Source: Actinomycetes bacterium (GTDB lineage: Bacteria > Actinomycetota > Thermoleophilia > Solirubrobacterales > Solirubrobacteraceae). From it: a stretch of 7,347 bases of DNA. The notes below the pieces were generated by a model. It ran no database searches and was not told where the DNA came from. It saw only the letters and a program-made list of their open reading frames with translations. Positions within the stretch are counted from its first letter, which is position 1, and every line of letters begins with the position of its first letter. Below are positions 1 through 6,897 of this stretch, one piece after another. The stretch is taken from assembly GCA_023404805.1 (NCBI GenBank), contig JAEYAL010000291.1, forward strand, positions 1-7,347, in the 5' to 3' direction. The position numbers were made by a program, and so were the translations under genes.

Positions 1-1
1 G

Positions 2-2563
2 GCTGGCGCTCCGGGCTGCCCGACGATCGGCGCCCGCGACGAGCTCAGCATCACCCGCGACGCGACGGGGAGCAAAGCGCTGCTCGCTGGCCGCGTCCGT
101 GGCGCCGCCGGCTTCGACGCGCTCCGCTCGGCGCTGCCCGCGACGCGCGCCTACACCGCCACGGACTGCATCCTGGCGGCTGGCATCTCAGTGCAGCGCG
201 GCCCGTGCAAGCCCCAGCCCGTCTACCCGCCGCTGCCGCCGAACCCGCAGCCTGCCTGCGAGAGCCAGGCCGCGTTGTCGAACTCGACGTTCCGGGCGAT
301 CGGCGCCTGCCTCAAGAAGGACCCGAAGACGGGGATCTACACCGCGTACGCGGCGACCGGCAACGGCTTCGGCGACCTCCGCGTCAACGGCCTGCTGCTG
401 CACCCGACCTCGGGCGGCAAGATCACGATCGACCCGCGCGCACTGACCGTGAAGGCCACCGGCAAGACCTCGGTCAGCGTCAACGGCATCACGCTCTGGG
501 AGGGCTCGCTCAACTGGTCGCTCGGGACCAAGGAGTTCAAGATCGGCGAAGCGAAAGGCTCGGCGACGCTGAAGGGCTTCGGGCTCTCCGGCGGCGTGTC
601 GGTGCGCTTCTCGCCGCGGCCCAAGACCGCCGCTGACGCCGTGCCGCCGCCGACGCCGCCTGCCGGTGGCGTGGTGGTCGAGACGAACCTCTCGGTGCAG
701 GCGCCGCCGCCCCCGCGGGGCGGCAAGGGCAGCAAGCTCAGCGCCAAGGTCGCCTTCCGGGTCGACGCGACCGGCCAGGTCTCGCTGACCGATCTGAAGG
801 TCGTGCTGCCGAAGTTCAGCGCGGGCCCGATCGACGTGCTCCCGACGACCATCGAGTACTCGGGCGCGACCGACACCTGGTCGGGCTCCGGCTCGATCGT
901 GCTGCCAAGTCCGGCGAAGCCGCGCCCGACGGTCGGCCTCTCGCTCACGTTCAAGGCGGGCAAGCTCATCGCGGGACGCGTCACGGCGACGAACGCGAAC
1001 CTGCCGTTCGGGCCGCCGCCAGCGTCGGCGACCACCCGCCTGCAGCTGATCGACGCCGCGTTCTCGTGGGAGCAGGACCTCAAGCTCAACGGCGCGGTCG
1101 GCTTCAGCTCCGACACGCCACCGATCGCCGGGCGCTCCAAGCGCATCGCCGAGCTGATCCTCACCGCCGGCTACGACTTCAAGCCGCCAGGCAAGTGGGA
1201 GGGGTCGGGCGTCGTGAAGGTGCTCGGCGACGAGCTCGGCCGCGGCAAGATCGGATACTGGAACGGCAGCGGGAAGCTGTCGTTCGAGGCCAACGTGCAG
1301 AAGGACTTCGGCCAGGTCTTCAAGCTCGGCGTGAAGGGCACGCTGAAGGGCGAGATCACGAACGGCCGCATCACCGGCGTCGGCACGGCGACCGTGAGCG
1401 CCCCGCCGTTCTCGGCGGGCGGCAAGGTGACGGTCAACGAGACCGCGGTTGTCGCGTGCATCGATGGCTACGAGGGCGCGGGCGGCACGTACCTGCTCGA
1501 GTCCCGCCAGTTGAAGCTGTTCGAGGGCTGCGGCAATCCGTCGCTCAAGGACGCCGTGAAGAAGGCCAAGGAGGACTACGACGCCCTCAAGCAGGCCCGC
1601 GACAAAGCGAAGCCGGGCAAGGGGAAGAAGTCCCAGGCCGAGGGCGTCATCGCGGTCGGGCAGTTCAGCGTCGCTGACGACCTGCCGTTCGTCGTGCTTG
1701 CTGCGCAGGGCCAGGGCGGCGTGCCGCACGGCGCGTTCGTCTCGCCGACCGGGGCGCGGTTCGCGGCCCCGCCCGTGGGCCAGGCCGCGCCAGTCGGCGG
1801 CGGCTTCGCCGTCAGCGATCCTGAGAGCGGCCGCGTCTACCTGACGGTGAAGCGGCCGGCGGCAGGCGTCTGGCGCTGGGAGCCGGCCGAGGGCTCGGTG
1901 CCGCTGGCGCAGGGCCTGCAGTCCGACGGCGAGGACGAACCGGACGTCCGCGTGAGGATCGCCGGCAAGGGCGCCTCGCGGACGGTGGAGTACGACGCCG
2001 ACCTGCCCGAGGGCATGACGGTCCGCTTCCAGGAGACGGGTGACGGCGTCCAGCAGGACCTGGGCGACGCGCGCAGCTCCAGCCGGGGCGCGATCCGGTT
2101 CACGCCGGTCGAGTCGACGGTGCGGGCCCGCAAGATCGCCGCGGTGTTCGAACGCGATGGCGCGCTGGTCGCGACCAAGGTCGTGGGCTCGTTCCGCGCG
2201 ACCGCCGACGGCCGCCCCGGGCGCGTCACCGACCTCCGCGTCTCGCGGAGCGGCGACGACCGCCTGCGGGTGCGGTTCGACGGCGCAGACGACGCCGACG
2301 GCCACCGCGTGTCGGTTCGCCTCGGTGACGGCGGCGAGCAGCTGATCGACCTCGACGGTGGCGCCCGCTCGGTCCTGATCGACGGCGTCGACCGCGATGT
2401 GTCGGCCACCGTGACCGTGCAGGGCGTGACCGACGAAGGCGTCGCAGGCCCGGCGACGTCGAAGCGGATCGCGGCTGGGAAGCCGGCCAAGTCGCCGAAG
2501 ATCAAGGCGGGCGCCAGCGGCGAGCTCGGCGTCGCTGAGGTGGTGTTCGCGGCGCTCGGCTAG
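2..2563 (+). CDS. Large secreted/surface beta-rich protein with C-terminal Fn3-like domain, 5'-truncated
   Basis: The frame is open from the first bases to a TAG stop, giving about 853 residues of a protein whose start and any signal peptide lie upstream. A GTG at 191 is in frame, but the reading is continuous and protein-like before it, so it is not taken as the start. Seen in order (fragment numbering): a Cys-containing start; a Pro-rich linker (~70-85); a beta-rich domain with Cys pairs (~85-205); a second Pro-rich linker (~213-240); a long stretch of W-x-G-S-G-type strands (for example ~292-303 and ~398-425); a Lys-rich helix (~512-545); a beta-sandwich-like region; and an Fn3-like domain (~739-825). 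There are no membrane helices, no sortase motif and no catalytic motif that I recognise. The composition fits an exported structural or adhesive protein. The function is unknown. Confidence 0.85.
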   Translation, partial: AGAPGCPTIGARDELSITRDATGSKALLAGRVRGAAGFDALRSALPATRAYTATDCILAAGISVQRGPCKPQPVYPPLPPNPQPACESQAALSNSTFRAIGACLKKDPKTGIYTAYAATGNGFGDLRVNGLLLHPTSGGKITIDPRALTVKATGKTSVSVNGITLWEGSLNWSLGTKEFKIGEAKGSATLKGFGLSGGVSVRFSPRPKTAADAVPPPTPPAGGVVVETNLSVQAPPPPRGGKGSKLSAKVAFRVDATGQVSLTDLKVVLPKFSAGPIDVLPTTIEYSGATDTWSGSGSIVLPSPAKPRPTVGLSLTFKAGKLIAGRVTATNANLPFGPPPASATTRLQLIDAAFSWEQDLKLNGAVGFSSDTPPIAGRSKRIAELILTAGYDFKPPGKWEGSGVVKVLGDELGRGKIGYWNGSGKLSFEANVQKDFGQVFKLGVKGTLKGEITNGRITGVGTATVSAPPFSAGGKVTVNETAVVACIDGYEGAGGTYLLESRQLKLFEGCGNPSLKDAVKKAKEDYDALKQARDKAKPGKGKKSQAEGVIAVGQFSVADDLPFVVLAAQGQGGVPHGAFVSPTGARFAAPPVGQAAPVGGGFAVSDPESGRVYLTVKRPAAGVWRWEPAEGSVPLAQGLQSDGEDEPDVRVRIAGKGASRTVEYDADLPEGMTVRFQETGDGVQQDLGDARSSSRGAIRFTPVESTVRARKIAAVFERDGALVATKVVGSFRATADGRPGRVTDLRVSRSGDDRLRVRFDGADDADGHRVSVRLGDGGEQLIDLDGGARSVLIDGVDRDVSATVTVQGVTDEGVAGPATSKRIAAGKPAKSPKIKAGASGELGVAEVVFAALG

Positions 2564-2601
2564 CGCTGGGCGGCCAAGGCCCTCGCACACCCGTCCGCCC
2601 T

Positions 2602-2639
2602 GGGCCGGTTTCGCGCGGTTGGCCGCGTGGGACCGGCCC
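2602..2639 (+). terminator. Nested GC-rich stem-loop after the large surface-protein gene
   Basis: An 8-bp perfect outer stem pairs 2602-2609 with 2632-2639. Inside it, a 5-bp stem pairs 2614-2618 with 2623-2627 around a TTGG loop. It begins about 40 bases after the stop of the upstream gene. No U-tract follows, so it may be an actinobacterial-type terminator or a structured processing site rather than a classical intrinsic terminator. A weaker inverted repeat (2568-2573 with 2595-2600) lies just before it. Confidence 0.45.
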
Positions 2640-2659
2640 GTGGCGCGCGAGGGCGGCGC

Positions 2660-2665
2660 TACGTT
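2660..2665 (+). promoter_or_regulatory. Candidate -10 element (TACGTT) for a leaderless gene
   Basis: TACGTT ends 8 bases before the ATG at 2674, and no Shine-Dalgarno sits at usable spacing; the nearest purine run, around 2649-2656, is too far away. This suggests transcription starting at or next to the start codon. No convincing -35 hexamer is visible. The same arrangement occurs before the gene at 6898. Confidence 0.4.
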
Positions 2666-2673
2666 CAAGCCGT

Positions 2674-3282
2674 ATGCGCCTGCGCTCTCACGCCGTTCGG
2701 TCCGCCCTCGCCGTCGCAGCGGCTACCGGTCTCTGCGCGGCCTCGACCGCCCCAGCGCTGGCGGCGCCGCCGACGCCCAAGAGCAAGCGGATCGTCGCGG
2801 TCGTGTCGATCGGCGGCGTCAAGCTCGGCCAGAGCTACGCCACGGCCGTGAGGACCTGGGGCCCTGGCAGCACCTGCGCCCTGGAGGACCAGACGTACCG
2901 CGACACGCACGCGGGCGCCGAGCTCGACCGCTCCGACTTCACCGGCATCTGCAGCTGGCGGGTCGACGAGACCGATCCGGCGGCGGGGAGCGGGTCGCTC
3001 GTGTTTGAGCGCGGCAAGGTGAACGAAGCCAGCCTGCGCTGCGGCCAAGACGCGGCGACCTCGGAGCCGAACGGCCGCGGCCCGATCGGCCGGTTCAAGC
3101 TGACCAAGGGCAAGACGAAGATCGGCTGCGGCAGCACGATCTCCAAACTCGTGAAGACCTTCCCCAAGGCTGAGCCGACGCCCTCCGGCGTCGGGCTCTT
3201 CCAGAAGGACCGCATGCTCTCGTTCGGCGGCTCAGCCGGCGAAGTCGCCGGCATCGCGCTGCTCTACGCGAAGAACTACTGA
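2674..3282 (+). CDS. Small secreted protein with duplicated SmpA/BLIP-like motif
   Basis: This is a complete 202-residue protein with an N-terminal Sec signal peptide: basic start (MRLRSH), Ala/Leu-rich core, and probable cleavage after APALA near residue 30. The mature part has four cysteines (68, 93, 123, 152), enough for two disulfides. Two segments look alike: residues 45-68 (IGGVKLGQSYATAVRTWG...) and 145-168 (...KIGCGSTISKLVKTFPKA). Each has a Gly-rich strand, then a Gly-x-Ser/Thr turn and a short helix. This resembles the paired repeats of SmpA/OmlA- and beta-lactamase-inhibitor-like (BLIP) folds, which are common in small exported actinobacterial proteins. That assignment rests on pattern only. 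There is no lipobox, so it is probably released or held in the wall. Start chosen because the ATG directly precedes the signal peptide. It follows the large surface-protein gene by 110 bp and probably has its own promoter. The partner or ligand is unknown. Confidence 0.85.
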   Translation: MRLRSHAVRSALAVAAATGLCAASTAPALAAPPTPKSKRIVAVVSIGGVKLGQSYATAVRTWGPGSTCALEDQTYRDTHAGAELDRSDFTGICSWRVDETDPAAGSGSLVFERGKVNEASLRCGQDAATSEPNGRGPIGRFKLTKGKTKIGCGSTISKLVKTFPKAEPTPSGVGLFQKDRMLSFGGSAGEVAGIALLYAKNY

Positions 3283-3284
3283 CG

Positions 3285-3299
3285 CCGCCGGACCGGCGG
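3285..3299. terminator. Short GC palindrome just after the secreted-protein stop
   Basis: CCGCCGG and CCGGCGG are perfect 7-base inverted arms around a single A, three bases after the TGA at 3280-3282. As RNA it would fold as a 5-bp stem with a 5-base loop. Being symmetric it could act on either strand of this convergent junction. No U-tract follows. Confidence 0.4.
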
Positions 3300-3302
3300 A
3301 CT

Positions 3303-3343
3303 GCTCCGGGATGACCCGCAAACGCTGAGGGCCAGTCCGGAGC
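3303..3343. terminator. Inverted repeat between convergent genes
   Basis: GCTCCGG (3303-3309) pairs with CCGGAGC (3337-3343) over a 27-base loop. A separate 10-base palindrome, TGCCGCGGCA (3346-3355), lies next to it, only 7 bases from the stop codon of the minus-strand permease gene. Together with 3285-3299, these fill the 79-bp convergent spacer and may provide bidirectional termination. Function inferred from placement only. Confidence 0.35.
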
Positions 3344-3361
3344 GGTGCCGCGGCAGCCGCG

Positions 3362-4207
3362 TCAGATCACGAGCTTCTTCGTCATCCCGTAGATCGCCAG
3401 CCGCCAGAGCGCGAGTCCGAAGACGACCAGGATGCTGAGGTGGGCGACATCGACCCAGCCCTCCCAGCCGAACGAGGCGTGGCGAACCAGCTCGACGGTG
3501 TGGTGCAGCGGGTTGAACCACGCCATGATCTGGGCCCACTCGGGCAGCGTCGAGATCGGGAAGAACGTGCCAGCGGTGAGCATCACGGGCGTGATGAAGC
3601 CGGAGGTGACGTACGAGAAGTTCTCCATCGAATCGGTGAAGGCGGTGACGCAGATGCCGAAACACGTCCAGCCGTAGCCGGCGATGAAGCCGATGAACGG
3701 CACGGTGAGCATCCAGATCGACGGCTCGAGCCCGAAGAAGATCGCGACGATCAGCGGTGCGCAGCCGAACACCCCCGCGCGCGAGGCCATCCAGACGGCC
3801 TCCGCGGTGACGAGCTCTTCGGTGTCGACGGGCGCCGCCAAGATCGCGTCGTAGGTGCGTTGGAACTTGTATTTGACGAACGTCCCGAACATCGCGGGCA
3901 TCGCCGATGAGAACAGCACCGCGGTCGCGACCGTGCCGGTGCCGACGAAATCGACGTAGTCGAAGCCAGCCGCCTCGGAGATGAGCCCGCCCAGGCCGAA
4001 GCCGAACGCGAGCAGGTAGATCGTCGGCTCGACGGTCGAGGAAAAGACCGACCCCCGCCAGTAGCTCGAGAAGTTGATGACCTCGCGCACGAGCACGCCG
4101 CGCAGCGCGCTCGGCTCAAGGCGTCCGATCCGGCCGGTGGTCGCGTCGCGCGGCGGCGCGGGGGCGGGGTTCGGCTTGGCGCCGGAAGTGATCGTGGCGG
4201 AGGTCAT
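3362..4207 (-). CDS. ABC-2 type transporter permease (DrrB/NodJ-like)
   Basis: This 281-residue integral membrane protein is the membrane half of an ABC exporter, partnering the ATPase encoded immediately upstream. After a Pro/Ala-rich cytosolic N-terminus (about 1-35) there are six probable membrane segments near residues 58-78, 88-110, 140-160, 166-190, 198-220 and 255-272. This is the standard ABC-2 (PF01061) layout and length. The segment FNPLHHTVELVRH (231-243) matches the conserved NPL-x-H-x-VELVR region before the last helix in NodJ- and DrrB-like permeases. Its ATG overlaps the ATPase stop in an ATGA, indicating translational coupling and stoichiometric production. It is the last gene of the operon. 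The substrate cannot be read from sequence: NodJ-type proteins move lipo-oligosaccharides, DrrB moves anthracyclines, and many others are uncharacterised drug or lipid exporters. Confidence 0.93.
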   Translation of the reverse strand: MTSATITSGAKPNPAPAPPRDATTGRIGRLEPSALRGVLVREVINFSSYWRGSVFSSTVEPTIYLLAFGFGLGGLISEAAGFDYVDFVGTGTVATAVLFSSAMPAMFGTFVKYKFQRTYDAILAAPVDTEELVTAEAVWMASRAGVFGCAPLIVAIFFGLEPSIWMLTVPFIGFIAGYGWTCFGICVTAFTDSMENFSYVTSGFITPVMLTAGTFFPISTLPEWAQIMAWFNPLHHTVELVRHASFGWEGWVDVAHLSILVVFGLALWRLAIYGMTKKLVI

Positions 4208-5163
4208 GCGATGTCCTCTCCGGTCAGGGCGACGAAGGCGTCTTCAAGGGTGGTCTGGCGGCGCTCGCCGTCTGGCACCGTGGCTCCGGGCGGCGGGTCG
4301 TCGACGCCGAGCACGGCGACCGACGTACCGGTGCGGCGCGTCGTGAACCCGGCGGCGCGGGCGTCGGCCTCAGCCTCGGCCAGCTGCGCCGGCGAGCCAT
4401 AGACCTCGACCGCTTCGCGCCCGGCGTGCTCGTGGGTGAGCTCCGTCGGATGCCCCGCGGCGACCTGCTGCCCTTTGCTCATCACGACCACGGTGTCGCA
4501 GAGGCGCTCGGCCTCCTCGATGTAGTGCGTCGACATCAGGATCGTCGTCCCCTCCGAGCGCAGCGCGTCGATCAGCGCCCACAGCTCCTGGCGGACCTGC
4601 GGGTCGAGGCCGACCGTCGGCTCGTCCATCAGCACCAGCCGCGGGCGGTGGACCAGCGCCCGCGCGATGAGCAGGCGGCGCCGCATGCCGCCCGACAGCT
4701 CGTCGGCTTTCGCGCTGGCGCGCTCGGTGAGGTTCGCGATCGCCATCGCGCGGTCGATCGCCTCGCGGCGCTCCTTCTTCGGCACGCGGTAGAGATGCGC
4801 GAACACGAGCAGGTTCTGCTCGACGGTGAGCGTGACGTCGAGGTTGTCGAGCTGCGGCACCAGCCCCAGATCGGCGCGGGCCTGCTTGCTCTCGCCGGGG
4901 AGGTCGTAGCCGAGCACGGTGAGCCGGCCCTCGTCGGCGATCGCCTGCGCGGTGAGCATGCGCATTGTCGTCGACTTCCCTGCGCCGTTGGGGCCCAGCA
5001 GGCCGACGCACGTGCCCTCAGGGACGTCGAGGTCGAGGTGGTTGACGGCGGTCAGCCCGCCGAAGCGCTTGACGACGCCGCGCAGCTCGATCGCGTTGAC
5101 GGGCGGTGCTGCGGCGTGCGCGGGCGCTTCTGGTTCGGTCATCGTCATGGCAGGAGGCCTCAT
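4204..5163 (-). CDS. ABC transporter ATP-binding protein (DrrA/NodI-like)
   Basis: This 319-residue cytosolic ATPase powers the downstream ABC-2 permease. All nucleotide-binding motifs are intact: Walker A GPNGAGKST (57-65), Q-loop Gln104, signature LSGGM (156-160), Walker B LVLMDE (176-181, catalytic Glu181), D-loop GLDP (185-188) and switch His213. The C-terminal ~80 residues form the accessory tail typical of the DrrA/CcmA-like drug-export ATPases, ending in TTLEDAFVALTGEDIA. There are in-frame ATGs at 5163, 5148 and 5142. The first is chosen because it overlaps the MFS stop as ATGA and lengthens the protein only slightly; no start has a clear Shine-Dalgarno. Its stop in turn overlaps the permease start by four bases. 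The assignment as an exporter ATPase is secure; the substrate is unknown. Confidence 0.95.
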   Translation of the reverse strand: MRPPAMTMTEPEAPAHAAAPPVNAIELRGVVKRFGGLTAVNHLDLDVPEGTCVGLLGPNGAGKSTTMRMLTAQAIADEGRLTVLGYDLPGESKQARADLGLVPQLDNLDVTLTVEQNLLVFAHLYRVPKKERREAIDRAMAIANLTERASAKADELSGGMRRRLLIARALVHRPRLVLMDEPTVGLDPQVRQELWALIDALRSEGTTILMSTHYIEEAERLCDTVVVMSKGQQVAAGHPTELTHEHAGREAVEVYGSPAQLAEAEADARAAGFTTRRTGTSVAVLGVDDPPPGATVPDGERRQTTLEDAFVALTGEDIA

Positions 5164-6788
5164 GGTTGTTCTGACCGCGGGGCGGGCCGAAACTCATCGG
5201 GTGAGCCTAGTCTCGCGTCGATTGCGGTCAGGAGCTGTCCGCTGGGACGTGGCGCTGGCTGGTCGTCGCCGCCGCCGACGTCTTCTCCGCCGCTGCGGCC
5301 GGGCTCGAGCCGGATCCACGCGATGAGGCCTGCGGCGACCGTGACCGCCGTCGACACGATCACGACCGTGTGTAGGCCGCTCACAAAGGCGTGCTGGGCG
5401 CTCTCGAGCAGCGACGTCGCGATATCGGCGGGCAGGGACTCGGCGGCGATCGTCGCCTCCGACAGCGACTCCTTCGCGCTCTCCGGCGCGCCCTCGGGCA
5501 GGACGACCGCCGACGTGTAGACGCCAGCGAGGATCGAGCCGAGCACCGCGACGCCGAGGCCGCCACCGAGCTCGTACGCCGTCTCCTCGATCGCGCTCGC
5601 CTGCCCGGCCTGGTCGGCGCTGGCCGACGAGAGGATCACGTCGTTGCCCGCGACGAGCGCGATCTCAAGCCCGAGCCCGACGCAGAGAAACGCCGGCATG
5701 AACAGCAGGTACCTGTCCTCCAGCCCGAGCGCGAGGAGCGGCAGCAGCGAGAGCCCTGCGCCCGCGAGGCCGACCGCCATCACGGTCCGCGTGCCGAAGC
5801 GCGTGAGGAACCACGACGCGGTGAGTCCGCCGATGATCGTCGCGATCAGCAGCGGCGCGAGGCGCAGGCTCGACTCCGCCGGGCCCGTCCCGATCACGAG
5901 CTGGAAGTACTGCGCGAAGAACAGCTCCAGCCCGACGAGCGCGAACATCGTCAGCAGGACGGCCGCGACGGCGACGCGGAACGCCGTCGCCCCGAAGAGC
6001 CGCAGCTCCAGCGTCGGGTTCTCCTGCGCGAGCTGGCGCCGCGCGAACACGGTCAGCATCACGATGGCCGCCGCGAAACACGCGATCGGCGCCACGCCGA
6101 GGCCGTGGCGGGCGGCGTCCTTGAGGCTGTAGGCGACGAGCAGCACGCCGGCGCTGACGAGCGCGACCGAGCCCGGGTCCCACGCGGGCGGGTCGCTACT
6201 GCGGCTCTCGGGGATCATCCGCCACGCCAGCGGCAGCACGATGAGGAACACGGGCACGTTCAGCAGGAAGACGGCCTGCCACGAGAACGCTTCGATCAGC
6301 AGGCCGCCGATGATCGGGCCTGCCGCCGCGCCCGCCGACATCGCTGCGCTCCAGATGCCGACCGCCTTGACGCGCTCGTCGCGGTCGGGGAAGACGTCGC
6401 GGATGATCGCCATGGTGCTTGGCAAGATCACGGCGCCGCCGACGCCCTGCAGCGCGCGGGCGAGGATCAGCGCATCCGCCGACCAGGCGAACGCCGCGAA
6501 CACCGAAGCCGCGGTGAAGAACGCCAGGCCGGCAACGAGGGTGCGCTTGCGGCCGAACCGGTCGCCGAGCGTCGCCGAGAGCACCAGCAGCGGCGCGACC
6601 ACCAGCGAGTAGATGTCGATGATCCAAAGCAGCTCGACGGCGCTCGGGCGCAGGTCGGCGGAGATCGACGGCGCCGCGACGTGCAGGACGGTCATGTCGA
6701 TCACGACGAGCTGCAGCGTCGCCGCGATGACGGCGAGGACTTTCCAGCGGTTGGCCGGACCGAGCGGCGATGCCTGTTCGGTGACCAC
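5160..6788 (-). CDS. MFS multidrug efflux transporter, DHA2 family (QacA/SmvA-like, 14 TMS)
   Basis: This proton-driven exporter of the 14-helix DHA2 family has about 542 residues. Family motifs seen: D1 in helix 1 (IDMTVLHVAAP, Asp31), WIIDIYSLV in helix 2 (Asp58), motif A GDRFGRKR (75-82), motif B LARALQGVGG (~109-118), motif C with GPIIGG (~157-162), and EETAYELG (401-408) near helix 13. The last matches the acidic cluster that QacA uses for cationic drugs. The hydrophilic C-terminal tail (~495-542) is Pro/Arg-rich and probably cytosolic. The start is uncertain. An ATG at 6878 would add 30 residues, crowd the divergent gene and lack a Shine-Dalgarno. A GTG at 6830 has a GGGGGGA about 7 bases upstream. 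The GTG at 6788 is preferred because it gives a normal short N-terminus before helix 1. The stop overlaps the ABC ATPase start. Substrate class inferred: amphiphilic or cationic toxic compounds. Confidence 0.9.
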   Translation of the reverse strand: MVTEQASPLGPANRWKVLAVIAATLQLVVIDMTVLHVAAPSISADLRPSAVELLWIIDIYSLVVAPLLVLSATLGDRFGRKRTLVAGLAFFTAASVFAAFAWSADALILARALQGVGGAVILPSTMAIIRDVFPDRDERVKAVGIWSAAMSAGAAAGPIIGGLLIEAFSWQAVFLLNVPVFLIVLPLAWRMIPESRSSDPPAWDPGSVALVSAGVLLVAYSLKDAARHGLGVAPIACFAAAIVMLTVFARRQLAQENPTLELRLFGATAFRVAVAAVLLTMFALVGLELFFAQYFQLVIGTGPAESSLRLAPLLIATIIGGLTASWFLTRFGTRTVMAVGLAGAGLSLLPLLALGLEDRYLLFMPAFLCVGLGLEIALVAGNDVILSSASADQAGQASAIEETAYELGGGLGVAVLGSILAGVYTSAVVLPEGAPESAKESLSEATIAAESLPADIATSLLESAQHAFVSGLHTVVIVSTAVTVAAGLIAWIRLEPGRSGGEDVGGGDDQPAPRPSGQLLTAIDARLGSPDEFRPAPRSEQP

Positions 6789-6810
6789 GAGACGTCCAGC
6801 ATCGCACTCC

Positions 6811-6830
6811 TGCGCTGCGCTGCGCTGCAC
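6811..6830. repeat. Pentanucleotide tandem repeat (TGCGC x3 plus a variant copy)
   Basis: Three exact copies of TGCGC are followed by TGCAC. The tract lies at the 5' end of the MFS gene: upstream of the GTG at 6788, inside the coding sequence if the GTG at 6830 or ATG at 6878 is used. The unit length is not a multiple of three, so gain or loss of a unit would shift frame for the longer starts. The copy number is low and chance is plausible in such GC-rich DNA. Confidence 0.5.
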
Positions 6831-6885
6831 GGGCTCGTCCCCCCGAACCTGGTCGATTTGCTCCCACTTTTGGCGCATCTGCGGA

Positions 6886-6891
6886 TACGGT
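6886..6891 (+). promoter_or_regulatory. Candidate -10 element (TACGGT) for a leaderless gene
   Basis: TACGGT ends 6 bases before the ATG at 6898, placing the expected transcription start on the A of the start codon. No Shine-Dalgarno is present, which supports leaderless expression of the NTF2-like gene. No good -35 is visible. The spacer 6789-6897 must also carry the promoter of the opposing exporter operon, but I see no clear minus-strand element. Confidence 0.45.
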
Positions 6892-6897
6892 CTGGCG

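Noticed and set aside
191..193. GTG at 191 as start of the large surface protein
   Set aside because: The same frame is open to the window edge with protein-like sequence and similar Cys/Gly patterning, so the gene begins upstream; no signal peptide follows this GTG.
188..2668. 826-residue open frame on the minus strand opposite the large surface-protein gene
   Set aside because: Its Arg/Ala/Leu/His/Asp-rich low-complexity composition is the signature of an antisense GC-rich frame. The plus frame has coherent beta-strand patterning, Cys pairs and a natural end, and no family is recognisable in the minus frame.
4426..5520. 364-residue plus-strand open frame across the ABC ATPase and MFS genes
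   Set aside because: It is an Arg/His/Asp-rich shadow frame lying opposite intact Walker A, signature and Walker B motifs; it spans the junction of two real genes.
6878..6878. ATG at 6878 as the MFS start
   Set aside because: It would add a 30-residue hydrophilic leader, has no Shine-Dalgarno, and leaves only 19 bases to the divergent start. It is kept as an alternative, not the main call.
6613..6897. N-terminal extension of the NTF2-like frame
   Set aside because: The frame is open but antisense to the 5' end of the MFS gene, which has clear family motifs there. NTF2-like similarity begins only at the ATG at 6898.
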